DNA of 64,000 nucleotides from Streptomyces cavernae (GCF_004023625.1 NZ_RPDJ01000047.1:1-64000); one strand, 5' to 3'; positions 27,517 through 36,313 are shown, numbered from the stretch's first letter. Translations and numbers: made by a program. Notes: generated by a model from the letters alone, not told the origin.

Positions 27517-28017
27517 ATGACTGACCACCGCGAGGTTGCCATCGTCCGCTGGCCAGGTCAGGCCCCTTCCGCCCAGGATGGGCCGGCAGATCTGCTGGCG
27601 GCCTACCATCTGCAGACGCAGGCCGAGAAGGGTGCGGCCGTCGCCGGGGTGGATGGTTTGCCGGACCGCTACCGTGCAGAGATCGCGGATCCACAGGCCG
27701 CGTTCGTTGACGATGTCGTGCTGCTGGCGTTGAGCGGGGACACCGCGGTGGGCTGCCTGGTGGTGACCGCCTCTGTCGACGGACGGACCGAGGTCAAGAG
27801 GCTCTGGACGGACCCGGCGTTCCGGGGGCGGGGCATCGCGTCCAGCCTGGTCAGCGCCGCTCTCGTGCATGCTGCGGAAAGCGGCGTCAGCGCGGTGCGG
27901 CTGTCGGTATGGGAGTGGCGGGCAGGCGCGATCGCCATGTACGAGCGGCTTGGATTCACCGTCACCGAGTCGTGGGACGAGCGGGACCAACTGGTCTGCA
28001 TGGAACGAGCCGTGTGA
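27517..28017 (+). CDS. GNAT-family N-acetyltransferase
   Basis: 166 residues. It has the GNAT core: VGCLVVTASVDGRTEVKRLW, acetyl-CoA-binding loop FRGRGIASSLVSAAL (R/Q-x-x-G-x-G/A), and AIAMYERLGFTVTESW. The start may be ATG 27517 or ATG 27496; neither has a strong ribosome site. Substrate unknown. No ECF41-type site lies in front of it. It sits 78 bp behind the small membrane protein and could be co-transcribed with it. Confidence 0.8.
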   Translation: MTDHREVAIVRWPGQAPSAQDGPADLLAAYHLQTQAEKGAAVAGVDGLPDRYRAEIADPQAAFVDDVVLLALSGDTAVGCLVVTASVDGRTEVKRLWTDPAFRGRGIASSLVSAALVHAAESGVSAVRLSVWEWRAGAIAMYERLGFTVTESWDERDQLVCMERAV

Positions 28018-28089
28018 GTGGTCACAGCCATTCATTGATGGGCGCGACGAGGACGGTCGCCTCGTAGCGGACCGCGATGATATATGCCG

Positions 28090-28674
28090 CTAGGAGCGCT
28101 TGGCGCGGTAGAGGCCCCGGCCGGTCCGCTGGACACGGGACGCACCGACCAGGCGGTCGAGGGTGCTGCGAACGCCGTTGATGCTTCCGCTGTCGGTATC
28201 GCGGCCGAGAGCCGCGGCAACATCGCGGGCTCGCACATCGACATCGCCGAGGCCGGCGAAGTACTCCATGATCTGCTCGGTGAGCTTGCCGTACGACTTC
28301 TGCCTGTCCGTGTCCGTTTCGGCGCCGACAGGACGTTCCGCGTCCTTGCCGCTCCGCGGCTTCGGAGGCTGCGGAGCGGCCTTCGCCGTCGCGTCCACAG
28401 GCTCGGTGGAAGTGGTGTCGGCCTGCGGTTCGGCGGTCGTCGCGGCCCGGCCCCGCCGCGCACCCGCAGCATCGGCCGTAGCCGTCAGGGTCGCAGCGGC
28501 TTGGTTGTGCATCAGGGGCACGAGGGCGCTGAGGGCCCGCTGTACCGAGCTGAGATGCGCCACAACCGCGGCCAACTCCCTTTCGAGTGCCTCCTTCTGG
28601 AGCTGCAGGCGGGCCAGGTCCTCTTGAAGGCTCTCAGCGGTGATCTCAATGTCATGCGCCGTTACAGAGACCAT
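28090..28674 (-). CDS. Coiled-coil protein with C-terminal winged-helix-like domain
   Basis: 194 residues. Residues 1-60 form a coiled coil (AESLQEDLARLQLQKEALER ...), about 65-130 is an Ala/Pro/Thr/Glu-rich linker, and the last 65 residues (LTEQIMEYFAGLGDVDVRAR then DVAAALGRDTDSGSINGVRS) look like a small winged helix with the ending RVQRTGRGLYR. ATG 28674 is preceded by GAGAGGA. It may be a DNA-binding or nucleoid-associated protein. I do not recognise a named family. Confidence 0.7.
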   Translation of the reverse strand: MVSVTAHDIEITAESLQEDLARLQLQKEALERELAAVVAHLSSVQRALSALVPLMHNQAAATLTATADAAGARRGRAATTAEPQADTTSTEPVDATAKAAPQPPKPRSGKDAERPVGAETDTDRQKSYGKLTEQIMEYFAGLGDVDVRARDVAAALGRDTDSGSINGVRSTLDRLVGASRVQRTGRGLYRAKRS

Positions 28675-29054
28675 GTGTTCCTCTCATCTTCAGCCCACGT
28701 GCCACGCCCCGGCTCACCTGCGGTACCGCTCGATCCGAACGCGGGCATGGGACCCCTCCGTCATCATATGCAGTGACCCACTCTGAACGTAGTCGGAAGG
28801 CTGTCCTGGAGAGGAACGGCCGACCCGCGGAAGGGTGCTGGACAGAGTGCGATACGTATTCAATGCCATCGCAACGGTCGTGGCCAGTATGTGAGGGGCA
28901 ACCAGTACGTCGCCCGCGGCCTGCTCCTCGCATCGTTTGACAACATCTCGCAGGAACACACCGTCCGCTGCCAACTGGCATGGGCGGATTGTGCGTGCTC
29001 GTCCTGAAGTGGCCGCGTCGCGGTTACCCGTTGCGAGGTCCGTACTGGCGTATG
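28675..29054. other. Intergenic stretch, possible degraded coding sequence
   Basis: It holds the leader of the coiled-coil gene. A minus-strand frame (28714-29076) reads FLRDVVKRCEEQAAGDVLVA and TTVAMALNTYRTLSSTL, which looks protein-like, but it has no clear start or family and overlaps the PadR operator. I do not call it a gene. Confidence 0.3.
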
Positions 29055-29098
29055 TTGACACCATGTCTATGCACACCGTGTATACATCGTGTGTATGG
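29055..29098 (+). promoter_or_regulatory. Promoter and PadR-type operator
   Basis: TTGACA (29055-29060) and TGTATA (29079-29084), spaced 18 bp. A 32-bp palindrome (29067-29098; AT-CACAC--TGTATACA--GTGTG-AT, 24 of 32 positions symmetric) overlaps the -10. The TGTATACA centre fits PadR-family operators, and a PadR remnant starts at 29107. Confidence 0.65.
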
Positions 29099-29106
29099 TC
29101 TTCGGT

Positions 29107-29262
29107 ATGTCAATCCGCAACACCCCCCTCGGGCTGGTGGAGTCCGGCCCCTGCCACGACGTCAAGCGCGTCTTCCACGAGAAGTTCAGCCCCGGCCGGT
29201 GCCTCGCCTACGGCCAGGTCCACGACGGAGGCCGACTCGCGAAGGCGGTGACTCGGCGATGA
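29107..29262 (+). pseudogene. PadR-type regulator, truncated
   Basis: 51 residues: MSIRNTPLGLVESGPCHDVK then RVFHEKFSPGRCLAYGQVHDGGRLAKAVTRR. This follows the first helices of PadR winged-helix regulators (MSIRxxLLALLExGPxYGYxL ... LxxGQVYxxLxRL), but YGYQL has become CHDVK and the protein ends before the wing and the C-terminal dimerisation domain (usual length 170-200). The stop overlaps the next start (ATGA), so the original operon order is preserved. It is unlikely to bind DNA. Confidence 0.65.
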
Positions 29263-29405
29263 ACGACACGGAACGCACCGAGACCGCTCGATCAACCGGC
29301 GCCGTTGTCGTCCTGGTCACCCACGAGGCACGCGTCGCCGCCTACTCGGACCGCCAGACCGTCGTACGCGACGGGCGCTCCCGGAACACGGAGCGCGTCG
29401 CATGA
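29259..29405 (+). pseudogene. ABC transporter ATPase reduced to N- and C-terminal scar
   Basis: 48 residues: MNDTERTETARS followed by TGAVVVLVTHEARVAAYSDR and QTVVRDGRSRNTERVA. The second part is the H-loop region (VTHE) and tail of a MacB/LolD-type ATPase that normally has about 230-260 residues. Walker A, Q-loop, signature LSGGQ and Walker B are gone, by an in-frame deletion. It overlaps the PadR remnant upstream and the permease downstream by ATGA on both sides, as an intact operon would. Confidence 0.7.
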
Positions 29406-31843
29406 CCCCCGACGACCGTGCGCACAGCACCGATGCGCTTCCCTCGGCGCCGTCCCGGGTGGGGCCCGGAGGACCAGGAGCGTGGATCCGCGAACTCGGC
29501 CTGGGCATACGCTTCGCCGCGGCGGGGGGCCGGGGCGGTTGGGCAAGGACCGTCCTCACCGCCGCCGGGGTGGCGCTCGGCGTGGCCCTGCTGTTGCTCG
29601 CCGCTTCCACGCCGAACATCCTCTCCGTCCGTACCGACCGCGGCAACGCCCGCCAGCCGTCGAATGTCATGTCGTCGACCTCGGTGCCGAGGTCGGAATC
29701 CTCCTTCCTGTGGCGTTCAGGCGACACCGTCTTCCGGTCCGACCTCGTGGGCGGGATGCTGCTGCGCGCCGACGGCCCGCGCGCGCCTGCCCCGCCCGGA
29801 ATCGCGAAGATCCCTGCTTCCGGCGAGATGGTCGTCTCCCCGGCCCTGAGGGAGCTGCTGGACGCGCCCACGGGCGCCTTGCTGAAAGAGCGTCTGGACT
29901 ACCGGATCGTGGGCACCATCGCACCCCCGGGTCTGCTGGATGGGAGCGAGCTTCGCTACTACGCGGGCAGCGATCGCATCAGTCTCGACGCGGGCGCCGT
30001 ACGCGCCACGCGCTTCGGGTACGTCCCCCGCCACGACCCCCTCGACGCGTTGTTGTACGTGCTGGTGGTGATGATCTGCGTCGTGCTCCTGGTGCCGGTC
30101 GGCATCTTCATCGCCACAGCAGTGCGCTTCGGCGGCGACCGCAGGGACCGCAGGCTCGCAGCGCTGAGGCTGGTCGGCGCGGATCGTCGCATGGTCGCGC
30201 GGATCGCCGCCGGCGAGGCGCTGTTCGGCTCGGTCCTGGGCGTCATCATCGGCGCCGCGCTGTTCCTGGTGGGGCGTCAGGCCGCCGACTACGTCCGGCT
30301 GTGGGGCGTCAGCGCTTACCCGAGCGACATTGTCCCGCGCCTTGACCTCGCCGTAGTCGTCGCCCTGGCGGTGCCGCTCACCTCGGTCGTGGTGACGCTC
30401 TCCGCGATGCACTCGGTATCCGTCGAACCCCTCGGCGTGGTCCGCCACGCCCGTCTGAGACGAAGGCGACTGTGGTGGCGGCTGGTTCTGCCGGCCGTGG
30501 GCCTGGTGATCCTCCTGGTCTCCGACCGGATCACCGCCCCGTCCCAGGAAGTCAGCGCGATCCCTGTCGCCGCCGGGGCGGCGCTTGTGCTGGTCGGCCT
30601 GGTCGGCCTCCTGCCCTGGCTGGTCGAGGGGGCCGTGGCCCGGCTGCGGGGCGGCCCCGTGGCGTGGCAGCTCGCCGTTCGCCGTCTCCAGCTGTCCAGC
30701 GGATCAGCGGCGCGTGCCGTCAGCGGCATCATGGTGGCCGCGACGGGGGCGATTGTCCTGCAGCTGATGTTCGGAGCGATGCAGCAGAGCTTCATGACCA
30801 CCTCCGGGAGCGGAGAGAGCGGCGGGAGCGAAAGGAGCGGTGGGAGCGAAGGGAGCGGTGGCAGCGCTCGGACGCCGGACCTCACCCTTGTGTCGATGAA
30901 CGGGAACACTGCCACCGCCGCACGGTTGGAGGCGGGTTTGCGTCGCACGCCGGGCGTGACACTGGCGTTCGCCATTACATGGACGTACGTGTCCGGTCCC
31001 GAGCGGTCTGTGACGTCCCTGACCGTCGGTGACTGCGCCCAGCTGCGGAAAGTGGCCCGCCTGCCCTCGTGCCGCGACGGTGACACGTTCGTCGCGCACA
31101 ACCCTGGTGATGCCGCGGGCAGTCGGCATGTGGACGAGACGGCCAGGCCCGGCAAGGCTGTCACTCTCAACGACTACAGCTCCGACGGCCCGGTTCGAGT
31201 GCTCCGGTGGACGCTGCCGGCAGACAGCCCAGTGGTCCTGACCGTGCCGGATCCGATGGGTGAGAGGCACGACGGGATCCTGGCCACCCCAGGCGCCCTG
31301 CCGGCCGGTCCTCTGCCAGGAGCCGAGACGTTGGCGGGTGTTCACACGAATCCCCGCGTGACCGACGTGGCGGACCAGGTCCGCAACACGGCTGCCAAGC
31401 TGGATCCGGCCATAGGAGTGCGGGAACGACAGAACCGGCAGCGGGACAAGGACTACGAGTCGGTCCAGACAGGCCTGCTGGTCGGCGGCACGCTGATGAT
31501 GGTGCTGATCGCCGCGAGCATGCTGGTGTCCCAGATCGAGCAACTACGGGAGCGCAGGCGTTTGCTGTCGGTCCTGTTGGCGTTCGGTACGCGGCGCTCC
31601 ACGCTGGCCTGGTCGGTGCTGTGGCAGACGGCCATCCCGGTCTTCGTCAGCACTGTGCTCGCTTCCGCCGGCGGGCTGGCGCTGGGCCATGTGATGCTCG
31701 GCATGGTGCAGAAACCGGCCAAGGACTGGTGGGTCTTCCTGCCCTACGCAGGGGTGGCCGCGGGGCTGGTTCTGCTCGTCACCCTGGTGAGCCTGCCACC
31801 ACTGTGGAGGATGATGCGGCCGGAGGGACTGCGTACGGAGTGA
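29402..31843 (+). CDS. FtsX-like ABC transporter permease
   Basis: 813 residues with the MacB/FtsX double-domain layout: one N-terminal helix (TVLTAAGVALGVALLLLAAS), a large extracytoplasmic domain, helices around residues 215-360 (LLYVLVVMICVVLLVPVGIF ... LRLVGADRRMV), a second block and the C-terminal FtsX domain (LLVGGTLMMVLIAASMLVSQ ... LLSVLLAFGTRRSTLAWSVL). A Gly/Ser/Glu-rich linker is encoded by repeated GGGAGCG units near 30810-30875. Its own ATPase is a scar, so export requires another ATPase or the permease is now idle. A PadR-ABC-FtsX set usually exports peptides or antibiotics. Confidence 0.8.
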   Translation: MTPDDRAHSTDALPSAPSRVGPGGPGAWIRELGLGIRFAAAGGRGGWARTVLTAAGVALGVALLLLAASTPNILSVRTDRGNARQPSNVMSSTSVPRSESSFLWRSGDTVFRSDLVGGMLLRADGPRAPAPPGIAKIPASGEMVVSPALRELLDAPTGALLKERLDYRIVGTIAPPGLLDGSELRYYAGSDRISLDAGAVRATRFGYVPRHDPLDALLYVLVVMICVVLLVPVGIFIATAVRFGGDRRDRRLAALRLVGADRRMVARIAAGEALFGSVLGVIIGAALFLVGRQAADYVRLWGVSAYPSDIVPRLDLAVVVALAVPLTSVVVTLSAMHSVSVEPLGVVRHARLRRRRLWWRLVLPAVGLVILLVSDRITAPSQEVSAIPVAAGAALVLVGLVGLLPWLVEGAVARLRGGPVAWQLAVRRLQLSSGSAARAVSGIMVAATGAIVLQLMFGAMQQSFMTTSGSGESGGSERSGGSEGSGGSARTPDLTLVSMNGNTATAARLEAGLRRTPGVTLAFAITWTYVSGPERSVTSLTVGDCAQLRKVARLPSCRDGDTFVAHNPGDAAGSRHVDETARPGKAVTLNDYSSDGPVRVLRWTLPADSPVVLTVPDPMGERHDGILATPGALPAGPLPGAETLAGVHTNPRVTDVADQVRNTAAKLDPAIGVRERQNRQRDKDYESVQTGLLVGGTLMMVLIAASMLVSQIEQLRERRRLLSVLLAFGTRRSTLAWSVLWQTAIPVFVSTVLASAGGLALGHVMLGMVQKPAKDWWVFLPYAGVAAGLVLLVTLVSLPPLWRMMRPEGLRTE

Positions 31844-31853
31844 CAACGATGCC

Positions 31854-31880
31854 CCACAGCTCCGCACAGCGGAACTGTGG
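31854..31880. terminator. Hairpin terminator after the permease
   Basis: CCACAGCTCCGC, loop ACA, GCGGAACTGTGG: a 12-bp stem with one mismatch, 10 bp after the stop. Confidence 0.65.
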
Positions 31881-32045
31881 AGCGGACTGACGGCGCCTGA
31901 CCGACCCGGATGTCTCGTACCGAGGGTCGCTCAACAGCGTGTCAGTTCTCCGTACATGATCTTTCTTGACCCAACCCAACATTGTGTTTCTGGTGGGATG
32001 CCCGTCGTCTTGGAGACGGTCGGCAGCACTCCGCTGCCCCATCCC

Positions 32046-32072
32046 TGTCACAGGAGCGAGCCGACCCCGGTC
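32046..32072 (+). promoter_or_regulatory. ECF41-type promoter for sigma factor gene 1
   Basis: TGTCACA, 16 bp, GGTC, then TTATTGGGG. It lies about 215 bp before the sigma start and implies autoregulation. The leader holds no convincing gene. Confidence 0.75.
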
Positions 32073-32286
32073 TTATTGGGGAGACGCGATTGGAGCAGTC
32101 GTGACGTTCGGCGGGGCAGTGGTCCCCGCCGGACCCCAACGACCCACGCAGTGCGTAACACCCGGCAGTACTGCGGCCTCCAGGAACGTGTTTTGGACCA
32201 GTTGTCGGATCCGGCCGTGACCACGCGGTCGCCGCGCGGTCACGCCCTTGGAAAATTGCACCCGGAGGAACGGAGACCGCAGGACC

Positions 32287-33219
32287 ATGGATCTCGAACT
32301 GTCCCCCACGACGAGTGAGCTTGAAGAGGCTGTTTCTGTCTTCGTGCAGCACCGGAACCGCCTCTTCGGAATCGCCTACCGCGTGCTCGGCAGCGCCGTC
32401 GAGGCCGAAGACGTGGTCCAGGAAGTGTGGCTGCGCTGGCAGAACACCGACCGCTCCGTGGTGATCAGCCCGGTCGCCTTCCTCTCCAGTACGACGACCC
32501 GCTTGGCCATCAACGTCGCGCAATCCGCGCGTGTGCGCCGGGAAACCTACATAGGACCGTGGCTGCCCGAACCCGTCGACACGAGCTCCGACCCGGAGGT
32601 GGGCGCGCAGCGCGCGGAGGCTCTCGAACTGGCGCTGCTGTTGGTGCTGGAGAAGCTGAGCCCCACTGAACGCGCCGCATACGTACTGCGCGAGGCATTC
32701 GATTACGCCTATCCCGAGATAGCTGAGGTCCTTCACCTCAGCCTCGTCAACGTGCGGAAGATCGTTAGCCGTGCTCGCAAGCATCTGTCGGAAGAGCAGC
32801 GGGAGAGCGTGGACACAGCGGAGCACCGACGCCTTCTCAGCGTCTTCGTCTCAGCAGCTCAAACGGGCGATGTGGCTTCGCTGGAGGCCCTTCTAACCCC
32901 CGATACGGTCAGTCTGTCCGACGGCAACGGTCTGCGCGGCTGCGCTCGTATTCCTGTGACAGGCCGTGCACGTGTGGCCAAGATGGTTACCTACCCCAAG
33001 CTCTGGCGGGAAGCGGAGCCCAGGTTGGTCGATGCCAACGGCTGTACGGGCGTGATGGTCTACCGGGATGGCGGGCCCATCGCGTTCATGACGATGGCGG
33101 CTTCGAAAGAAGGCATCTACAAGCTGATGTGGGTGTTCTCTCCGAGCAAGATCGCCGCTTTCCTTGATTCGCGTACCCGCGTCACAGCCGGCCTTGACTC
33201 TGCGGCGGGTGCCGTGTGA
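32287..33219 (+). CDS. ECF41/SigJ-type sigma factor with SnoaL-like domain
   Basis: 310 residues. Sigma region 2 is FGIAYRVLGSAVEAEDVVQE and VWLRW. The linker carries the ECF41 hallmark WLPEP (residues 92-96). Region 4 is LSPTERAAYVLREAFDYAYP and EIAEVLHLSLVNVRKIVSR. The C-terminal SnoaL-like domain carries SDGNG where the family has DGGGK and FSPSKI where it has NPDKL. ECF41 factors have no separate anti-sigma; this domain controls activity. Start ATG 32287. It is convergent with a second family member (41-bp gap) and has a motif-matching promoter of its own. It is the best candidate for the factor reading the 16 sites. Confidence 0.85.
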   Translation: MDLELSPTTSELEEAVSVFVQHRNRLFGIAYRVLGSAVEAEDVVQEVWLRWQNTDRSVVISPVAFLSSTTTRLAINVAQSARVRRETYIGPWLPEPVDTSSDPEVGAQRAEALELALLLVLEKLSPTERAAYVLREAFDYAYPEIAEVLHLSLVNVRKIVSRARKHLSEEQRESVDTAEHRRLLSVFVSAAQTGDVASLEALLTPDTVSLSDGNGLRGCARIPVTGRARVAKMVTYPKLWREAEPRLVDANGCTGVMVYRDGGPIAFMTMAASKEGIYKLMWVFSPSKIAAFLDSRTRVTAGLDSAAGAV

Positions 33220-33260
33220 GTGCGGGACTGTGCCGAGGCGGTCTTCGCGCGATCAAGTGG

Positions 33261-34193
33261 TCAGAATCGGCTGTCGTCCTGCCGTGACGGGGCCTGGTGT
33301 GAGCTACGGCCACCGGTGGCGGATGGTTGGTTCCAGGCGCGCAGTTTGTTGGGATTGAGTACGACCCAGACCTGTGTGATGTGGTCGTCGGCGATGTCGA
33401 GGCTGATGACGGCGGCGACTTGGTGGCCGTAGCGGGCGACGAGGCCGGTGGCGCCGTTGACGGCGTGTGTGGTCAGGGTGGTGCGCGGGCGGTGGGCAAG
33501 GAGGGTGAGCAGGCTGCGGGCCACCTGCCGGCTGCCGTGGACGGGCCTGGTCAAGGCCCGGACCTTGCCGCCACCGTCGAAGAACGCGGTGGCGTCCGGA
33601 CACAACATTGATGCCAGCAGGTCGGCGTCCTCACTCACACAGGCCTGGCACACGGCGCGGGCGAGGGCGTCGTGCTCTGCCGGCGTCGTGGGGTGCGAGC
33701 GCCGCTGCCGAAGACTGTGCCGGGCCTGATCCGCCAGTTCGGCGCACTCCGGCTCAGTGCGCCCCATGATGTCGGCGACCGCATCGGGGGGCATCCCGAA
33801 GACGTCATTGAGCACGAACGCCGCCCGCTCGGCCGGCGACAGGTAGTCCAGCGCATTCAACAGAACCCGACTGACCTCCTCCTCCAGCCTCTGCTGAGCC
33901 CCCTCGCCGTCGTCTGCCGCTCGCGCGCCGTAACCCTCCCCCCGGCCGGCCGCGTCCCGGCCGGGCAGAGCGAGCCGCGCCAGACAGATCCCGCCCGCGG
34001 TCTTCGCAAGCCAGGACCGGGGTGCTGTGATGCGCCGCCGCTCAGCATCCGACAATCCGTACCACCGCCGGTAGGTCTCATCCACAACACCGTCCGCCTC
34101 ACGCGGACTGCTCAGCATCCAGTAGGCGACATCCAGCAGATACCGACGCTCCTCGAGCAACTCCGCTATCGGCACCGCCTCAGCATGGTCCAT
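33261..34193 (-). CDS. Second SigJ-like sigma factor with SnoaL domain, core partly degenerate
   Basis: 310 residues. Region 2 is present but poor in the usual acidic/aromatic positions (LDVAYWMLSSPREADGVVDE, TYRRWYGL), and the linker lacks WLPEP. Region 4 reads LSPAERAAFVLNDVFGMPPDA then VADIMGRTEPECAELADQA. The C-terminal domain is well kept, with FFDGGGK and NPNKL. The start is ATG 34193, with GGGAGG upstream. Its promoter (34293-34319) also matches the motif. It may be a true sigma factor with another specificity, or a decoy/regulator using its SnoaL domain. Confidence 0.8.
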   Translation of the reverse strand: MDHAEAVPIAELLEERRYLLDVAYWMLSSPREADGVVDETYRRWYGLSDAERRRITAPRSWLAKTAGGICLARLALPGRDAAGRGEGYGARAADDGEGAQQRLEEEVSRVLLNALDYLSPAERAAFVLNDVFGMPPDAVADIMGRTEPECAELADQARHSLRQRRSHPTTPAEHDALARAVCQACVSEDADLLASMLCPDATAFFDGGGKVRALTRPVHGSRQVARSLLTLLAHRPRTTLTTHAVNGATGLVARYGHQVAAVISLDIADDHITQVWVVLNPNKLRAWNQPSATGGRSSHQAPSRQDDSRF

Positions 34194-34292
34194 ACCGCAA
34201 CCTCCCTCTGTCACCACACCAAGGACTGCGGTAGCCGATGGCTGAGTCTTCGAGCACAACAGACTCCTTTGATTTCTCCGTTCAATCCGTTA

Positions 34293-34319
34293 GACCGGGC
34301 GGACACGGATCTTGTGACA
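34293..34319 (-). promoter_or_regulatory. ECF41-type promoter for sigma factor gene 2
   Basis: Minus strand: TGTCACA, 16 bp, GGTC, then TAACGG. It ends 100 bp before ATG 34193 and is divergent from the whiB promoter. Confidence 0.8.
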
Positions 34320-34444
34320 TGGCGGCCCACGGAGCGCCGCCCGGTGCCGCTTGTCGGGCATCCCACCGGGCGGCCCAGCCCCGGCGAACCGCGCCTCGGC
34401 CACACCGTTCCTTGCCGATCTCCCTCCACGCGGACTCTGCTCGG

Positions 34445-34471
34445 TGTCACACATGGGCTGGTTGCGCGGTC
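34445..34471 (+). promoter_or_regulatory. ECF41-type promoter for whiB-like gene
   Basis: TGTCACA, 16 bp, GGTC, then TGATGAG; the start codon of the WhiB-like gene is 101 bp downstream. Confidence 0.8.
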
Positions 34472-34572
34472 TGATGAGACAGCTCCCGGTGCCTCTTCGT
34501 GGAGACGAGAGGAACGTGATCGAATTCCGGGGCCCTCCTGCCGAATGACGAACCCTGGAGGTTTGCTTTCCC

Positions 34573-34863
34573 ATGGCTGCTGAACGAGGAGACTACGCAA
34601 CGTACTGGCGCGAACGGGCAGCTTGCCTACGCGTAGACCCTGATCTGTTCTTCCCTCTGGGAAACGGCCGCCTGACGCTTGCACAGATATACGAGGCCAA
34701 GGCTGTCTGCGGCCGGTGCCCTGTCGTGGAGCAGTGCCTCAACTGGGCAGTGCAGGTGGGGCAGGTGGAAGGCGTATGGGGCGGTACGACGGAGAGTGAA
34801 CGCCGCGCGATGAGGCGATGCAGGGCCCGCCAGGTCAACGGCACGGTGGCTACGGCGGCTTGA
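34573..34863 (+). CDS. WhiB-family iron-sulfur regulator
   Basis: 96 residues. The four cluster-ligand cysteines are Cys18, Cys46, Cys49 and Cys55 (C ... CxxC ... C), followed by the turn motif GVWGG (67-71) and a basic tail (RRAMRRCRARQ). Wbl proteins carry a 4Fe-4S cluster that reacts with O2 or NO and bind the principal sigma factor. Start ATG 34573 is preceded by GGAGG. The ECF41-type promoter links it to the respiratory genes of the window, consistent with redox sensing. Which Wbl class it is cannot be decided by eye. Confidence 0.9.
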   Translation: MAAERGDYATYWRERAACLRVDPDLFFPLGNGRLTLAQIYEAKAVCGRCPVVEQCLNWAVQVGQVEGVWGGTTESERRAMRRCRARQVNGTVATAA

Positions 34864-34936
34864 CGGCTCCAACGCCGCCGCGCTCCGAGCTGCGTGCCCG
34901 GCCGACCCACCGAACGGGGCGGGAGCGGGTGGGCGT

Positions 34937-36115
34937 TCATGAAGGTTTGACAGCGCCGCGCCTGTCCAGGACGAGGGTTGCGGTGATCAGGAGCCCTGCG
35001 ATGATGCCGGTGCTGAGGACGGGCACGGCGGTGAAGGTGGCGCCCAGGACGGCGATGACCGCGGTCACGTTGACGATGTCGGCCAGGGCGGACGCCCGCG
35101 AGGCATGTCGGTGCAGGAGCCGCACGAGCGCGATGAAGACGGCCACAGGGATCGTGTACATGGCTGCGGCCTGCTGGTCGGTGACGGTTCCGTGGCCTGT
35201 GACCCGAGCGACGTTGAGGGCAAGCCCGGCACCGGTGGCGGCTGCGGAGGCGAAGAGGGCGTAGTGGCCGTAGCCCCATACCATCGCCGTGGTGAACATG
35301 GTGAGTCGGCGTGGCGCGTCCTGGTTGAAGTACAGCCACCACAAAGAGAAAACCGTGAGCAGGCCGCCCAGCGCGAGGAGGGCGACCGTGCCGCTGTCCA
35401 CGTCGGCGTCCCATGCGGTTCGCACGGCGCTGGAGGCAGCGATGACGGACTCACCGAGCACGATGAGCGTGAACAGACCGTAGCGCTCGGCGATGTGATG
35501 CGGATGCCAAGTCGTGTTGGCCGCATGCTCGGCCCACAGCGGGATGGCGAGTTCGATCACGGCGAGAGCCAGGAAGGAGCCGATACCACCGTTGCCCGGC
35601 ACGGCGAACGCGGCCACCCAGCCGATCTCGGCCACGAGAATGCCAAAGGCGTACCGCAAGCAGCATCGCCGACGTTCGTGATCACAATAGGCTGCACGCA
35701 GCCATTGACTTGCCATGGCCAGCCGCATGACAACATAGCCCCAGGTGATCACGGTCCAGTCGCCGTGCTCGAGAGCCCGTGCAGCGCCGGCTGCCATGAC
35801 AAGGGCGCCGGTGATCTGAACGAGAGTGATAACTCGGTACAGGACATCGTCGGTGTCATAGGCCGAGGCGAACCACGTGAAGTTCATCCAGGCCCACCAG
35901 ATCGCGAAGAACACGAGTACATAGCTGAGGACGCCTTGACCTATGCGGCCCTCCGAGAGCTCATGCTCGAAGGCAGAAGCGACCTGGGCGACGGCAGCGA
36001 CGAAGCAGAGATCGAAAAACAGCTCCAGCGTGGTGGCGGTGCGGTGCTCCTCGTCCGAGAGACGAGCCAGCATCGGCCGGAACCAGGAAACTCCAACGTA
36101 CGGTGACTGATTCAT
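34937..36115 (-). CDS. LtrA-family (low temperature requirement A) membrane protein
   Basis: 392 residues with about ten transmembrane helices. It has the LtrA signatures TTLELFFDLCFVAAVAQ near the N-terminus, YVLVFFAIWWAWMNFTWFAS and HIAERYGLFTLIVLGESVIA in the middle. The name comes from a Listeria mutant; the biochemical role is unknown. Start ATG 36115, with AGGGA upstream. It lies between the regulon genes whiB and cytochrome b but has no TGTCACA-type promoter in its upstream region. Confidence 0.9.
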   Translation of the reverse strand: MNQSPYVGVSWFRPMLARLSDEEHRTATTLELFFDLCFVAAVAQVASAFEHELSEGRIGQGVLSYVLVFFAIWWAWMNFTWFASAYDTDDVLYRVITLVQITGALVMAAGAARALEHGDWTVITWGYVVMRLAMASQWLRAAYCDHERRRCCLRYAFGILVAEIGWVAAFAVPGNGGIGSFLALAVIELAIPLWAEHAANTTWHPHHIAERYGLFTLIVLGESVIAASSAVRTAWDADVDSGTVALLALGGLLTVFSLWWLYFNQDAPRRLTMFTTAMVWGYGHYALFASAAATGAGLALNVARVTGHGTVTDQQAAAMYTIPVAVFIALVRLLHRHASRASALADIVNVTAVIAVLGATFTAVPVLSTGIIAGLLITATLVLDRRGAVKPS

Positions 36116-36313
36116 GCGAGTGATGTCCCTGGGACGTGGGGGAATGAGGAAAACGGCAGGGATTGTGCCGTGATCGTCTTAATGCTGCTTCAGCAGCGGC
36201 CGGTTTCCAGACAGCCGGCCGGAGAGAGGCTACACCCTTTCCAGAAGCCTGACTGGCCGTGCCTTTGCGTGCGCTCGGGGCCAGGGGGATCGCATCCACT
36301 CCGCGGCTTCGCG

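Noticed and set aside
30810..30875. GGGAGCG repeats in the FtsX gene as a regulatory repeat
   Set aside because: They code in frame for a Gly/Ser/Glu linker; simple expansion within a coding region explains them.
32955..32962. TGTGACA inside sigma factor gene 1
   Set aside because: No GTC at the right distance; internal to the gene.
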